NCBI RefSeq assembly: GCF_016808095.1
Contig: NC_068976.1
Span: 20,058,371 to 20,122,370, forward strand
Direction of reading: 5' to 3'
DNA length: 64,000 nt
Source of the DNA: Vigna angularis
Lineage: Eukaryota; Streptophyta; Magnoliopsida; Fabales; Fabaceae
Numbering within the stretch: the first letter of the stretch is position 1; each line of letters opens with the position of its first letter. The notes beneath the pieces are model-generated. The model saw nothing but the letters and a program-made list of their open reading frames with translations. It had not been told where the DNA came from and made no database searches. Shown here piece by piece: positions 24,713 to 36,592 of this stretch. The position numbers and the translations under genes were made by a program.

Positions 24713-25844
24713 CTGACACCTTTAGCTGTGTAAGAAAATACTTTCAAGTTATACTCCTGCTTGAAGTTATTGTATTTTATCAGTGATGCTGCTTCCGTTT
24801 TCTATTTTAAGTTATTCACGATACCTTTTTGAAGTCTAGGATGGTACTCTTGGCCATGCATTGTTGTAGAAAACTGTAGCCTATTACCTTTTACCTGATT
24901 CTTTTTGTTGGGTACAATTTAAAATTCACGCTGTAATAGTTACTTTTTGTATGTTTGCTGTGGTAACATCATATTACAAATATGGAAGTATCTAATGTTA
25001 AGTTATCTTAAGTTACGATACAAGTGTAGGCTTTCATTTTTTTAGAAGAGAAATGGTTTGGGTGGATCTCATGTATAAAAAAGGGAAATGTATGTTCATA
25101 TTTTCTCTCTATTTATGTTTTTTGAAAATTAAAATAAATTTCCAACATAAAATAATAAAATATTTTGTTCAAAATACTAAAGTAGAAGTTTAAATTTTGA
25201 AGTTACTTATTATTATAACGAGTATAAAACCTATATTTACAATAGACGAACGAAGGTGGAGAACCTACATTCTAAAGTTACTATTTTAAGTTATTTAAAA
25301 CCCATAATTTTATTAAAAGATACACTAAAATAGGGGAGAGATACACAAGCCAAATGCCATTCTAATAATAGTAGCAATGAAGTTAATTGATGTAATCGTT
25401 CGATGGGAATTTTCTACCCCACTTGTTAATTGATGTAATCGTTATGATGTTAGCGTAGCAACGCGTCAATGATTAATAATTTCAAAGAAAAAAAGATTGT
25501 ACATCCATTTTTAAACTAAGCTCGCACTTTATACACCAATTAATCATATCATTTAGGTTGGTGACTGCATATGAAGGAAATTTCCACTCACAAAGAAGAT
25601 TTTAATTGTCACTTTTTTTCTGAATCCTAGAGATAGAAAAAAAAACTGTGTTTGGAAACACAGTAGTTTAGATACATGAGTAACCACGTCCATTTACTTA
25701 TAGACGCAGATGTAATACCTCCCAACATCGATCTAAATGTGAGAAATGATGTCAACATGATAGAAAAACAAGCTAAAATCCAAGAAAAGGAAATGAAGAA
25801 AACCCTTAGATAACTCCATTCACTTTGAAAAGTGAATGAAATCC
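24713..25844. other. Convergent intergenic region between CNX5 and aspartate carbamoyltransferase
   Basis: The two genes converge here, so this stretch holds both 3' UTRs. A 19-bp direct repeat containing TTAATTGATGTAATCGTT occurs near 25383 and 25425. No gene is seen; the minus frame at 25627-25851 overlaps the end of the carbamoyltransferase CDS in another frame. Confidence 0.45.
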
Positions 25845-28172
25845 TTACCAACCAAGAAGCAATACCTTTAAGAGTGCCATCCGAATATATAAACCATTCT
25901 TTGCCTGCCTAAAGTATGCAGCTCTTGGATCACTATCAACATCCACTGTGATCTGCATGAAATTATGGGAAGAATTTAGTTTATTGAATCTCAAAGCTTG
26001 TGTTCATAACAAGAATACATGATACAATGCCATGTCAATAATTCCTAGGTGTTTTACCTCGTCAAGTCTTGGAAGAGGGTGCATAACCACAGCATGTTTT
26101 TGCATCACCCTCAGGACATCTTTGTTCACAATGTACTTGCCTCGTGCCTCCTCATAAAGATCAATGTTCTCTCCGAATCTTTCTTTCTGAATGCGAGTTT
26201 GATAAACCACGTCACACTTAGAAGCCACTTCCATCAAATCAGCACTTTCTTCCCACTCCACTCCCTTTGATGTCAGATACTCTTTTATATCATCCTATGA
26301 TAAAACAAAAAACATTTTAGAACAACTTGTGTCGTGTACTTGGCATGGCATAACCAGAATTTGCAGCAGCAGTTACCTTCATTTTAACCACGTTAGGAGA
26401 GACAAAATAAATTTTCACATTCTCATACTTGGCTAGTAAGTATGCAAGTGAGCGAACAGTCCTCCCATTAGCAAGGTCTCCCACAAGCCCAACTCTAATT
26501 CCATCCAGTTTTCCTATCTCTCTTTCAATGGTATAAACATCTAGCAGTGCCTGTGCAGTTTAATGAAGAAAAGAGTTTTGAGGCTCAAAAATCAAATCAA
26601 GCATTTACCACTCAAATTATTAAACTTTAGAAGAATGCAGGGCAAACAATAAAGTCATAAAAATTTCCCCTTGACTGCATTTTCTTGCTCTACATGAAAA
26701 ACACTAAAGAATAGACAAACATTGACTCATCTTGTAAAGTGTAAATAAAGTACATAAGAAGTTATTGAAGGAACTTTTAGGTGGAAAAATCCATAATGTT
26801 CTAGATAACAAGCATTTCACCAAAAAAATGTAAACATTTTAAGATTTGTACTTCAATCAGTTTTCGGCTTCTAATCAGGCTTTTTGTACATCCAGCACTT
26901 TTTTGGTTTACTGAATAAATTTGTTATCCCCCAGGTGAAAAGAATGTGCAATATCTTGAACAAAGTCTTAAGGTAGAACTCGATTAATTAAGTTTACACT
27001 AGTAGCATTGGTAATTATAGACCAGTTCTACCCAATCAACTTCTCAGGAATTGTAAGGAAAAGATATGAACCTTTCTGTTTCAAATACCATGTGACAGCA
27101 TCAGCAGAGTTAAGGGGTTTGTTTTAAAGTTTCTGTCACAACGTAATACACTTTACATACAAAAAATGCAACCTCCTTTCCTTAAGAAGAGTAACAATTC
27201 TCGGAAACAAACGATCCAATGCAATGCTGAAAATGGCTATAACAAAAAGGTGCATAGCAAACGCCAAACTATGCAATTTTTGCAGTAAAAAAGTACTCTA
27301 TCCATGTAGGCCGTAGCTCAAGATTATTTTGAAAAGTAAATCATACCATGAAAATATCTACTTGACATTCTCTGTGCAATGGTTTCTAAACTCTACTAAT
27401 TTCGGCAAATTCTTCATACCTGGGTGGGATGCTGTCCAGGGCCATCCCCTGCATTGATTACAGGAATGCTAGCAGTTGCTGCTGCTCTTTTTGCAGCACC
27501 ACTTTCAAAGTGTCTCATCACAATTATATCAGAGTAACCTTCAATAGTTCTTATAGTATCTGCAAGAAGTAAAGTTCCACAAAACTCCAATTTTAGATAG
27601 AACAACAATGAAATGCACCCACTAAAAAAACATTGCACCGTTAATTGACAGGACATACCTTCGAGCGTTTCTCCTTTAGCAGCAGATGAAAACTCCCTTG
27701 CATTCTCAGTTGTGAGAACGTCCCCACCTAATCTTTTCATGGCGGATTCAAATGAAAGCCTGGTTCTAGTGGATGGCTCATAAAACAAGGTAGCCATGAG
27801 GTAACCATTAAGCATTTGGCTCCCAGATGAATTGCTTTCAATGCTCTCCATGCTCCTCGCAACTTCAAAAATGGCATTGAGAGTCTCTCTGTCAAATTGC
27901 TGGGCCTCAATGACATCATCAAACTGAAAATTTTGCCCCACAGAGGAGGGAGCACTTTCAACTTGAAGAGCCCCTGCCCTCCACATAATCTCATCACCTT
28001 TACGTGAAAGTTTAGATTTTTCAGAGATCCCAGAATGCCCAAATGATGTTTTTGGCTTCAAATAATTCCAGGGCTGATTGTGAAAACAACAAACAGAGGA
28101 TTTTGCAGCCAGCTTGGGATGAAACACACCCACATGCATAGAGCAGGAGAACAACAAAGACGCAGCACTCAT
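25845..28172 (-). CDS. PYRB: Aspartate carbamoyltransferase, chloroplast precursor
   Basis: Five exons (28172-27659, 27559-27420, 26550-26377, 26294-26058, 25952-25845) give 390 residues. The enzyme joins carbamoyl phosphate and aspartate to make carbamoyl aspartate, the committed step of de novo pyrimidine synthesis, in the plastid. Residues 1 to about 75 are rich in Ser, Lys and Phe and look like a transit peptide; the mature protein starts near VESAPSS. Catalytic motifs are all present: carbamoyl-phosphate loop STRTR at 134-138, [12 protein letters not shown] at 215-218, and HPLPRLDE at 348-355. The last exon reads straight to the stop (ending LLLGW). The reading [13 protein letters not shown] directly after HPTQ confirms the 870-bp intron. 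Single-function protein, as in plants, not a CAD fusion. Confidence 0.96.
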
Positions 28173-29982
28173 TGTGTTCTATTAGAGCGACTACACAAGA
28201 CAGAATACTTATATATTATCACAAAAGCACACAAAAAACCATAAATTGCACACTCAAATCTCAAATCCTTCAACTCTGAAGATGGGAAGCAAAAGGGCAC
28301 AAAAAGTAAGTTGAAATGAAATTTAAAGAAGTGGTATAGGTGGAATCACTCTTTTAATGCCAACAAACAAGAGGAGCATAAAGGTATATGCTTAAAAACC
28401 ACGCTTGAAAAAAGACGGCAACGGAATCCGGGCGAAAAAAACAACTACGAAAAATCACGAGAGAAAAAAAAGTAATAATAGTGGAAGCATGACCAATCCA
28501 ATACTTTATTGAAATCAGAATGAAAAGTTATGATGATGAAATAGAATACCGTGAAGATCGTTTGTAGGAAATGAGTAATTTATTTATTTATTTTATTTGA
28601 AGGCAGACAACGGCTACAAAACTGTGTTTCGACTCTGCAAGAAGGAACAATATGTGTTGCCTTCGCAGGCTTCAAGAGGAGACGACCTGCTTTCAAAATC
28701 AAAAAGTAAACCTTTCTTTTCAATAATGGGCCAACATTTGTGATGTCCAAGCTGCATTTGGGGCCGCTTGATGGTTATTTTCAACCTTTTTTTCTTTTAC
28801 TTCTCATTTATTCCAAAATATATTTTTGAAATTTAGAAAAAAAGGTAAAAGGAATACTCCGGATCAATGCAGAACAATTTATTAGGAGTGCAGAAAACAG
28901 TTTTCTTCATTCATCCATTTGTTTTTGCTAAATGGTGTTTTTTTTACTATAGACCATAGATAACTTACAAAGTATATATATATATACACACACACAAGTA
29001 AATTTATTATAATACATAGGTCAACTATATTTTGGCTATTTATTTTACTTTTAAAATGAGTTTAATTTAATTTAATTGTCATCATAAATTGATAATTGAT
29101 CTCTTAAACTACATGATGATGCTAGCTAAATATGATTTTTTGATAAAAAAAAGTGAATTTACTTTACCTTACTTTCTAAAAAGAATCATTCCAACTCATT
29201 TATTTTTTTCAAAACCACTATTCTTTAGAAGTTTTTAATATGATTTTAAATAAATTTTTTTATCTTATTCAAGATGTAAAACATGTTCTTTTAATTTTAT
29301 TCATATGAAAATTATGGATTTAAACTAAGTTTGGACCGTAAATGGTGTGAAAAATGAGTCCAACCATCAACACAAAATACACTATATCAATTTTCAAAAT
29401 AAATTTAAAAATAAGAAATTTGTTCAAAGTAAAGATCACAATATAAGATAAGTTACGTCCACTACAGAAAAAGTGAGTTGGTTGGATATTTAATTCTCTT
29501 AAGTTGTATATGTCTATCTCGTAAAATAGACCAAAATAAACTGTCGCTTAGCCTATTTATTATTAAAATCAATAAACTTACCTTAGTGACGTGATTAAAT
29601 GACATTTTAGAAGATAAACATAACATTAATTATTTTGAAATACAAAAGACCAAATTAAAAATCTTATTATAAATTATTTTTAACGAATCGATAAGATAAA
29701 AACTCTCTAATAATTTGGTCATTAGAATTGTCAAGCACAAGACCAGAAACTGCAGAAACGTTCAACTACTTTTGCAGAGCACACATGAAAAAAAAACAAT
29801 TTTTATTCTATTGGCCATATCAAAAGCATTAAAAACAGAATGCATTATTAAGATAACAATTTCAAATAAAGAAGACTATAATATAGAGATTAAGATCCTT
29901 GGCATGCATGAAATGAAGCAACTAAAAAAATCTATAACTATCTTGAACAAGAAAACATGAACTAAACCAATTTCCGAAGGTC
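28173..29982. other. Intergenic region between aspartate carbamoyltransferase and the WRKY gene
   Basis: It contains the carbamoyltransferase promoter on the 28.2-28.7 kb side and the WRKY 3' flank on the other. A short (TA)n/(CA)n run lies at 28974-28996. The plus frame 29715-29960 is low-complexity and lacks support. Confidence 0.45.
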
Positions 29983-32270
29983 TCATGCATTATTATTGCA
30001 GTGGTGATCGCCAGTAGTATTACTGGTGCCACTGGTGTTTGAATGTGAACTTCCCATGACAGATGTTATGGCTGCCACAAGTGCAGCAGTGAAATTGGGG
30101 TCTGCAGTGATAGCAGCAGTTGCTGCATTCAGTGAGTTAGAAAACGATGGAGCTGCAGCGTCCATTCCCTGAGATTCATGTAAGCCAGCAAGCTTAGTTT
30201 GATCACACAGTGAGTGTCCGAATAATTTTGGAACTGACATGAACTTCTGAGCCAAAAGGGGAGAAAGGAGGCTAAGTTGGTTGTGTGGATCCCTTTGGTG
30301 GTGTGAGGAATTGGTAGGATTTTGAGTGAGATCGAGAGTGATGGTGGGAAATGGAGCTGAGGCAGAGAGAGTTGCCATGTTTTGAGAGCATGGAAGTGAA
30401 GCATTTTCCAAAATGGTTGGATTGATTAGGCCATCTGAGCTTGGCATTGATCCAGAAAGAAGCATTGAAGCAGCTGCAGATGTGGTTGAGGCCATTGCCT
30501 GAGCTGTGGGAGGAAGTGGATGGTTATGCTGTCCTTCATATGTAGTGATCAACACACTTCGATCTTCTGCACACCTTTGTACCTGTCAACAAACATAACA
30601 TGTCTTGTTCGTGTACGACGTTGTTTCTTTATAATGTGCTCATGTTAGAGATAAAAGTGTGTTTTTTTTTTTATGATTTTAGTGCAAAAGTAAGTCAGTT
30701 TTGAAGCATGCATACTTGTTTACGCACTGGGCAGCCTGTACTCATTGTGCAACGATAATAGGCCCTTGGACATGGATTCCCTTTTGCCATCTTCTGCCCA
30801 TACTTTCGCCATTGGCATCCATCTGCAATCTGTTATAATAATGAAATTTCTCTTGAATCAATAATTTCTACATATATGATTCATTTGTTAATCAACTTTT
30901 AAAATTCTTATATGAATTTTCATGCTATAATCTCATAAAATTTATAACAATTTATAACAGTTAGAATTTCAAGTGTAAGTCTAACTTTCATATTAGTTAA
31001 AGATGGATGTTATATTTTTATTCTTAGTGATCATTGTATCGAAAGTCTTTTAGCTAAATATGTTTTGGATCATCAAATTTGCTTTCTATTATATTTTACA
31101 CATACAACTCAACATTACTCCTAATTTCTCATAATCCATAGTGGTCTTTCATAGAACACATTAATTAGATATACTGAATTTTTGTGAAATAATTAACTTG
31201 GTGCTAATACATGCACAATATTATACATAGTTGCATTTGCCAATTTCATTTCTGCTTATTATTTAGTTTACTAACCATTGTGGAGTCTGATCTTGCTCGA
31301 ACTGACACACGGGCTTTCTTGATCATTGACAAGGTTTCTGAATTTTGATCCAATTTAGGAACTTTGTTAGAAAGTTCTTGGTCACCTTCCATTCTAGCTT
31401 TTGAGCTTTCCCTTCCACAATCCAACTTATCTTCAACATCTTTCTCATTACCCTTACACCGATGCATCAAATCAACCACGCTTTTGCTCTCTCTGAGTTT
31501 TTCCTCTGAGGGTTGCTGCGAAGCCTCATCCTTTTCAGCCACACCAATGTCTAAAAATGACCTCGGAACCATCTCTTCTTTCTCTCCATCCACTCCATTC
31601 TTCTACACAAAACCAAGCAAAAAACAATACGTATGTTCTACACCGTATATATTCTTTGATAATCGACGAGTTGTAGAAATACATAAATAAATAAACAAAT
31701 AAATTACCCGTAGGTTATGCTGCTTCTGCGTTATCTTGATAAGTTGCATGCGTACGGCGTTGCTGTTATTGTTCATCTGATCGATCAACTCTCTTAATCT
31801 TTGATTTTCAGCATTCACTTGATGCAATTCAGTTACCAAAGCTACAAACTGTACCCATAAGAATAAATAAACTAATTACATATTATAAAATTTGCCTATT
31901 TTGTATGCTGAAATTGCATTAATATACAACACTGACACAAATATTCCCTTACCCTCTTTTCATCCATAGTTTCCAAAGCATCATTTTCTTCAACTGGTCT
32001 GTTGCCACCTGTGTTCTTGGTAAGGAGATCCAAACTGGTCTATAGATGAACAACATTACAAAAACATAAGATTTTCACATAGCGAACTAGGGTTAGGTTT
32101 AAAAATGTGAAGAAATATATGAGTTTGCATGGATGGATGTAAAAAGCACATACATCTACATGAAAGTCGAGGGTTTGATGATGATGAATGTCATTATCAT
32201 TATCATCATCTTCATCATCATCATCTTGGGTTTCTTTACTCTTGTGAGGGAAGAAATCGAGGGCATCCAT
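29983..32270 (-). CDS. WRKY transcription factor, group IIb (WRKY6/31/42/47-like)
   Basis: Six exons (32270-32154, 32039-31953, 31848-31708, 31602-31276, 30829-30716, 30582-29983) give 461 residues. The protein should bind W-box DNA in the nucleus; group IIb members act mainly in defence, senescence and phosphate responses. Visible in order: an acidic Asp run, a leucine-zipper-like coiled coil in exon 3 ([20 protein letters not shown]), the subgroup motif [29 protein letters not shown] at 231-237, and zinc ligands C251, C257, H281 and H283 (C-X5-C-X23-H-X-H). The intron before VQRC is at the usual group II place. The C-terminus has the subgroup block [16 protein letters not shown] and ends near [13 protein letters not shown]. 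The start is uncertain: an ATG at 32347 in another frame overlaps it (see findings). Confidence 0.94.
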
Positions 32271-32347
32271 GAGGAATGGTGTCCTGTGAAGGACATGAAT
32301 GGATGTGAAGAAGGGTGAGCAGTGTCATGATTGGAAGAGGGTTCCAT
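32156..32347 (-). promoter_or_regulatory. Overlapping upstream ORF at the WRKY start
   Basis: An ATG at 32347, 77 bp upstream of the WRKY ATG and in another frame, opens 63 codons that run past the WRKY start. Its context (A at -3, G at +4) is better than that of the main ATG (C at -3). The first ~27 codons (MEPSSNHDT...) look protein-like, whereas the rest becomes a Met/Ile run because it reads the Asp-coding run out of frame. It may repress translation as an uORF, or it may mark an N-terminus separated from the gene by a small indel. Confidence 0.45.
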
Positions 32348-32928
32348 GTTGATTAAATATATAATGTATGTGTCTGTTGAAGAAGTCTTACATAAGTGTG
32401 TGCTTGGTTAGAAAGAAAGTTGTTGAATGAGTATCAAAGAAGAGTCATGCAGTTGTGCCCACAAGTTTTCCAAAGGGAGAGAAAATGGAGAGAGAAAGTG
32501 GTAGAGAGATGCAATGGAGTCGGCAACAAAAAATGGGGTTTTGTTTTGACTAAGACCAAAGATTTGGGAAGTGTGGGAAGTGATGCACACGTGTCACTTT
32601 TCTGAAGAGCCATTGGAGAAAGGACAGGAACCAGAACATTAGAGCGACTCTGACTTACACTATTTGCTATTAACTAATGTCTGACTGCGCAATTTACTAT
32701 TTTAAGATTGTATTCATCAGTTTCGTGTCTTGAATCTCTTATTTAAATTCAACGCTTTTCTGCATGTCATTCTATTTTTCAAGTAAATATATTTTCATAA
32801 TTAACTTATCTGAGAATTATACTGTGTGTTTAAGAATAGAAATATGAATAAGTGGTTTATAAAAAAAACTACTGTATGAGTTAATTTGATAGATTTTTAT
32901 TATCAAATCTGAATTTCGATTAAATTCA

Positions 32929-33616
32929 ATAATAATATCCCAAACGTATTTTTTTAATTTAGATTTACTGAATATGTATAAGTGAAAATATCACAATAGT
33001 TCAAAAACAAGTTAAACTTGAATTAATACTAAAATTCTTTTCTGAAAATTCTCATAGATACCATTTAACAGATTCCCACAACTGCTAACTACTAAATATT
33101 TCATTTCAAAATTCGCACTAGCACATAATTATACTTAATAAAACATCACCAAACAGGAGCTTCCTTATGTTAGGAATTATATCAAGATTCGGTTATTTCC
33201 CACGTAGTTGAAATTTTTAAGTGTCTAGGCAAAAATTTAAAGAGTCTAAGTGAGTTTTTAAATTATATAACTAAAGATATCAATTGGATAACAAAAATTC
33301 TCGTTCAAACTATTGAAATTTGTAACTATGATTGGATATAGGTTCTCAAAAGGAATTATGTGTAAGATTTCATGACTTACTCTTTATAAGATGTGATATA
33401 CCATGTGAAAGATTTGATAAAATTTCAATAAAATGTTTAAATTGTTCGAACAATATTGAAAGACATGTGAAAAAGGCTCATGAAGTAATTTATGACGATA
33501 ATATAATTTATAATTTATTTATTTTAGTAATATCCCAAACGTATTTTTTTAATTTAAATTTACTGAATTGTAATTATATATATTGAATTTTATACTATTC
33601 CCAAAAATATATATGT

Positions 33617-33699
<83 letters not shown>

Positions 33700-33850
33700 T
33701 GTGTATTAGTGAAAATATCACAATAGTTAAAAACAAGTTAAACTTAAATTAATACTAAAATTCTTATAAATATCGTTTAACAGAATCATACGAGTGCCAA
33801 CACTTAAATATTTCTTTTTAAATTCTTGATAAAACATCACTAAACCGGGC
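32929..33850. repeat. Diverged direct duplication of a roughly 230-320-bp segment
   Basis: A segment at about 32929-33160 recurs at about 33527-33850. Both copies start AATATCCCAAACGTATTTTT and later share GTGAAAATATCACAATAGTT, ACTAAAATTCTT and ATAAAACATCAC. In the second copy a TA/CA microsatellite has grown inside. A further weak match (TTAATTTGATAGATTTTTA) occurs near 33996, and a related stretch near 34150. Confidence 0.7.
33623..33699. repeat. (TA)n-(CA)n compound microsatellite
   Basis: A TA run of about 31 units is followed by about 7 CA units. It lies inside the second copy of the duplicated segment and is absent from the first, so it expanded after the duplication. Confidence 0.95.
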
Positions 33851-34026
33851 AACATTCTCCTATCATCAGAAAAATGGTCAGTTTAAGTAGTCTATGCGAC
33901 TTTATATATAAGTTTTGTCCATAGTTTTATTGCTGTGTCAATTTGGTTACTATATAAAAAAAAAACTATCAACTTCAACAACATTAACCATTCCGTTAAT
34001 TTGATAGATTTTTAAAGTAAGCAACT

Positions 34027-34131
<105 letters not shown>

Positions 34132-34562
34132 TTACATTATTCCAGAGTTGATTTGAAATTAATTTGATGGGTTTTTAAAATCAAATTCAGCTTTTAGTTT
34201 ATTTAATTCCTTTATCTTTAATTTTAAAATTATATTTCATAATTTAACTAATTCGTTTATAACTTACGTAAGTGTTACAACAATATAGATCATGCTATTA
34301 TTTTTAATTATTTAAATACTATATAAAACTTTTATGTAAATATATTTTATTAATTGATTCAATCAAATTTAAATTTGACGAACTTTATATGTTACATAGA
34401 ACAATCAAAGATGGTTCTCCCTCCCTTCAATTTCTTACACGGTTTAATCTTTGATGCCCTACATGTTCTATATCTCTGCTAAGACTAATACTAATCCTAA
34501 ATATATATAATACTACCAACATATTTGCATACTTGTATTAGGAATACAATTCTCAATGCACT

Positions 34563-36592
34563 CTACTCTCTGTCCTGCATAAATAACCATTCCTCCAATT
34601 TACTGGGTGGGGTAACCCTCTTCCTGATTAACATTTCAATAGTAGGACATTCTCTCTTCCTCCCTCCCCTCGGCCTTGACCTGAATTCTGCATCAGCTTC
34701 TTCAAAATCACCCTGCATAAAAAAAAACTTTAGTATGACAATTCAAAAGCAAAACTTTCACACACCATCTCTTGTCAGATAACTTTTGGCACAACCGGAT
34801 ACCAAAACGAAAAAGAACTTACGAGGGTAAAAACATGTTTAGCAGTTTTTTCGTGATTATCCCGCACATGTTTGTAAGCAAATCTCATGCCACAATCAGG
34901 AAACCCACACCGAAAAGGTTTTTCTTTAAGGTGCACAGCCTTCTTATGCTTATCAAGATTAGATTTCTGTTGACACAATGAAGAACAGATTAATATAAAG
35001 TTCACTCGAAACTAAATTGAGAATTCAATAATATAATGCACAACCAGAAGATTTAACATGTATTACTTTAGAGAATGTGCAGCTACAACCCTTAAACTCG
35101 CATTGAAAGGTCTTCGAGGAACTGCTGTCAGCTTCATGTGAACGAAGGTGACGCTTAATATTCTTCTTCAGTTGCTTAGACCCACAAATGTCACAGGTCA
35201 TATATTGATGGGAGGTATTTACATGAGCTCTAAGGCCCTGGACATTAGCAAAATGCTTCATGCAACCAGGTTCTAAGCACACCACCTCTATTGATTCCAG
35301 CTTAACTGCATGATAAAGGCTTTCTTCAAAATTGTAACCAACAGGATTCACTAATTCGTAAATAAAACCTAAAAAAAAAAGCCTACCATGAGAATCTTCA
35401 TGCTTTTTTAGCTGTGAAGCAAATCTGAAACCCTTTCCACAGCCAATCTCTGGACACACATGTTGTTTGTGACTTTTGTCAGCGGCGGCAGTGGAACTGC
35501 CATCGTGAATCTCCTCAACGTGTCTTTGCATATTGCCTTGCAAAGAGAACTCAATGTTGCAGTTCACAACAGGGCACTTGAATGTCTTCCCTTCATGTAG
35601 TAGAAGGTGCCTAGTCAGGTGGTCCTTCCTTCGGTAACTCGCATGACAATCATCAACAGTACACACAAACGGCCTCTGGAAACATCACAAAATTGGTTAA
35701 CGACAAAAAACCCAAACATAAACATCATCATACCCCGAGAAGAACAAGAAACAAATGAACAGACTGCCAACCTCAAATTCAAAGAGCGTGACTGAGGCAT
35801 CCTTGATGGAGCTTCACAGGAGGTCTCCCTACCTGATACTGATCCATCAAGTCTAAACTCGTTGCCTCGTGCATTTTGGAGTTCGTTGTCTGGGATCCAA
35901 TGCTTCACACTATTAATCCATAATTTTCCAATGATTTTAGAATCTTATAGATTATATTCCTGCAAAATTTGTCTCTTCAGCCTAATGCAACAATACTATT
36001 AAGTCACAACAAGAGCTACATCTCCCACAAACAAAATATGTTTCAAATAACACAACAGTAAATAAAACATTACACAAGAATATGTTTCTGTTAGAGCACT
36101 ATTATTCTTTGCTGATAAAAAAGTATACGTTTGTCATGTGCTTTCAGAATTTTCCATCTATAAATTGTCTTATATTTAAGAATGTAAAAGATACCTCAGG
36201 CGAGTGACTTTGCATGTGCTGCAACAAATATGCGTGTTTCTTGAAAGTGACACCACATTCCTCGCAGGTGTTGGATTTTGAAGACTCCGTTTCAGGATCT
36301 GTTTCTTTTCTAGCCTTCTCATCCTCTTCCTAAAAAGACACCAAAATTAACGAAGTTTTACATGACCGTATACATCCACCAAATCGTAATAATTTAAATA
36401 AGGATGATTGTGAAGGGTTTAATTTTTCAAAAGAACAAACAAAAATACAGAAAATAAAACTACCTTGTGTTGCGAATTGATGTGAGAGGTAATTAGGGTT
36501 TTCTTGGATCTGCAGATACCGCAGTACTGGCAGAAATAACGTCTAATATCTCTGGACTTTGGCCTTTCTTCAATTGTTACGGCTTCAACCAT
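34563..36592 (-). CDS. TFIIIA: Transcription factor IIIA, nine C2H2 zinc fingers
   Basis: Six coding exons (36592-36464, 36329-36195, 35675-35387, 35305-35067, 34966-34823, 34712-34563) give 361 residues. TFIIIA binds the internal promoter of 5S rRNA genes, starting RNA polymerase III transcription, and also binds 5S rRNA itself. Nine C2H2 fingers are visible: one in exon 1 (CQYC...H...H), one in exon 2 (CEEC), three in exon 3 (CTVDDC, CPVVNC, CPEIGC), two wholly in exon 4 (CLEPGC, CDIC), one split across exons 4 and 5 (CEFKGC) and one in exon 5 (CGFPDC). The plant-typical wide gap separates the first finger from the rest, and the basic tail carries RPRGGRKR and IRKRV. The intron between exons 2 and 3 contains a 5S rRNA mimic (35784-35910) that should control its splicing. 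Confidence 0.94.
35784..35910 (-). promoter_or_regulatory. 5S rRNA mimic (P5SM) regulated cassette in the second TFIIIA intron
   Basis: On the minus strand this intronic stretch carries GGATCCCA (35898-35891), GAACTCC (35884-35878) and GGGAGACCTCCTGTGAAG plus CTCC (35829-35808), in the order and rough spacing of the same blocks in plant 5S rRNA. Its ends pair: GUGUGA (35910-35905) with UCACGC (35791-35786), and GCAU (35903-35900) with AUGC (35800-35797), forming a closing helix. Land-plant TFIIIA genes are known to carry such a mimic in a cassette exon; ribosomal protein L5 binding promotes skipping and so productive mRNA. A donor-like CAG/GTAGGG lies inside (35835-35831). If the cassette begins at the acceptor before 35959, it meets an in-frame TAA after four codons, which would give a non-productive message. 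Confidence 0.88.

Noticed and set aside
26049..26270. 73-codon plus ORF
   Set aside because: Antisense shadow of exon 4 of aspartate carbamoyltransferase, whose family match is unambiguous.
27737..28042. 101-codon minus ORF
   Set aside because: Other-frame shadow of exon 1 of aspartate carbamoyltransferase.
31364..31690. 108-codon plus ORF
   Set aside because: Antisense to WRKY exon 4; low complexity and no splice partners.
33332..33586. 84-codon plus ORF between the WRKY and TFIIIA genes
   Set aside because: AT-rich, overlaps decayed direct repeats and matches nothing I recognise.
35615..35908. 97-codon minus-strand ORF over the TFIIIA intron
   Set aside because: It covers the 5S mimic and runs into exon 3 out of frame with the zinc fingers; its length is a side effect of the structured sequence.
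35784..35910. Genuine 5S rRNA gene
   Set aside because: Only the conserved blocks match, the internal spacing differs and it lies in a TFIIIA intron, so it is a mimic and not a 5S gene.
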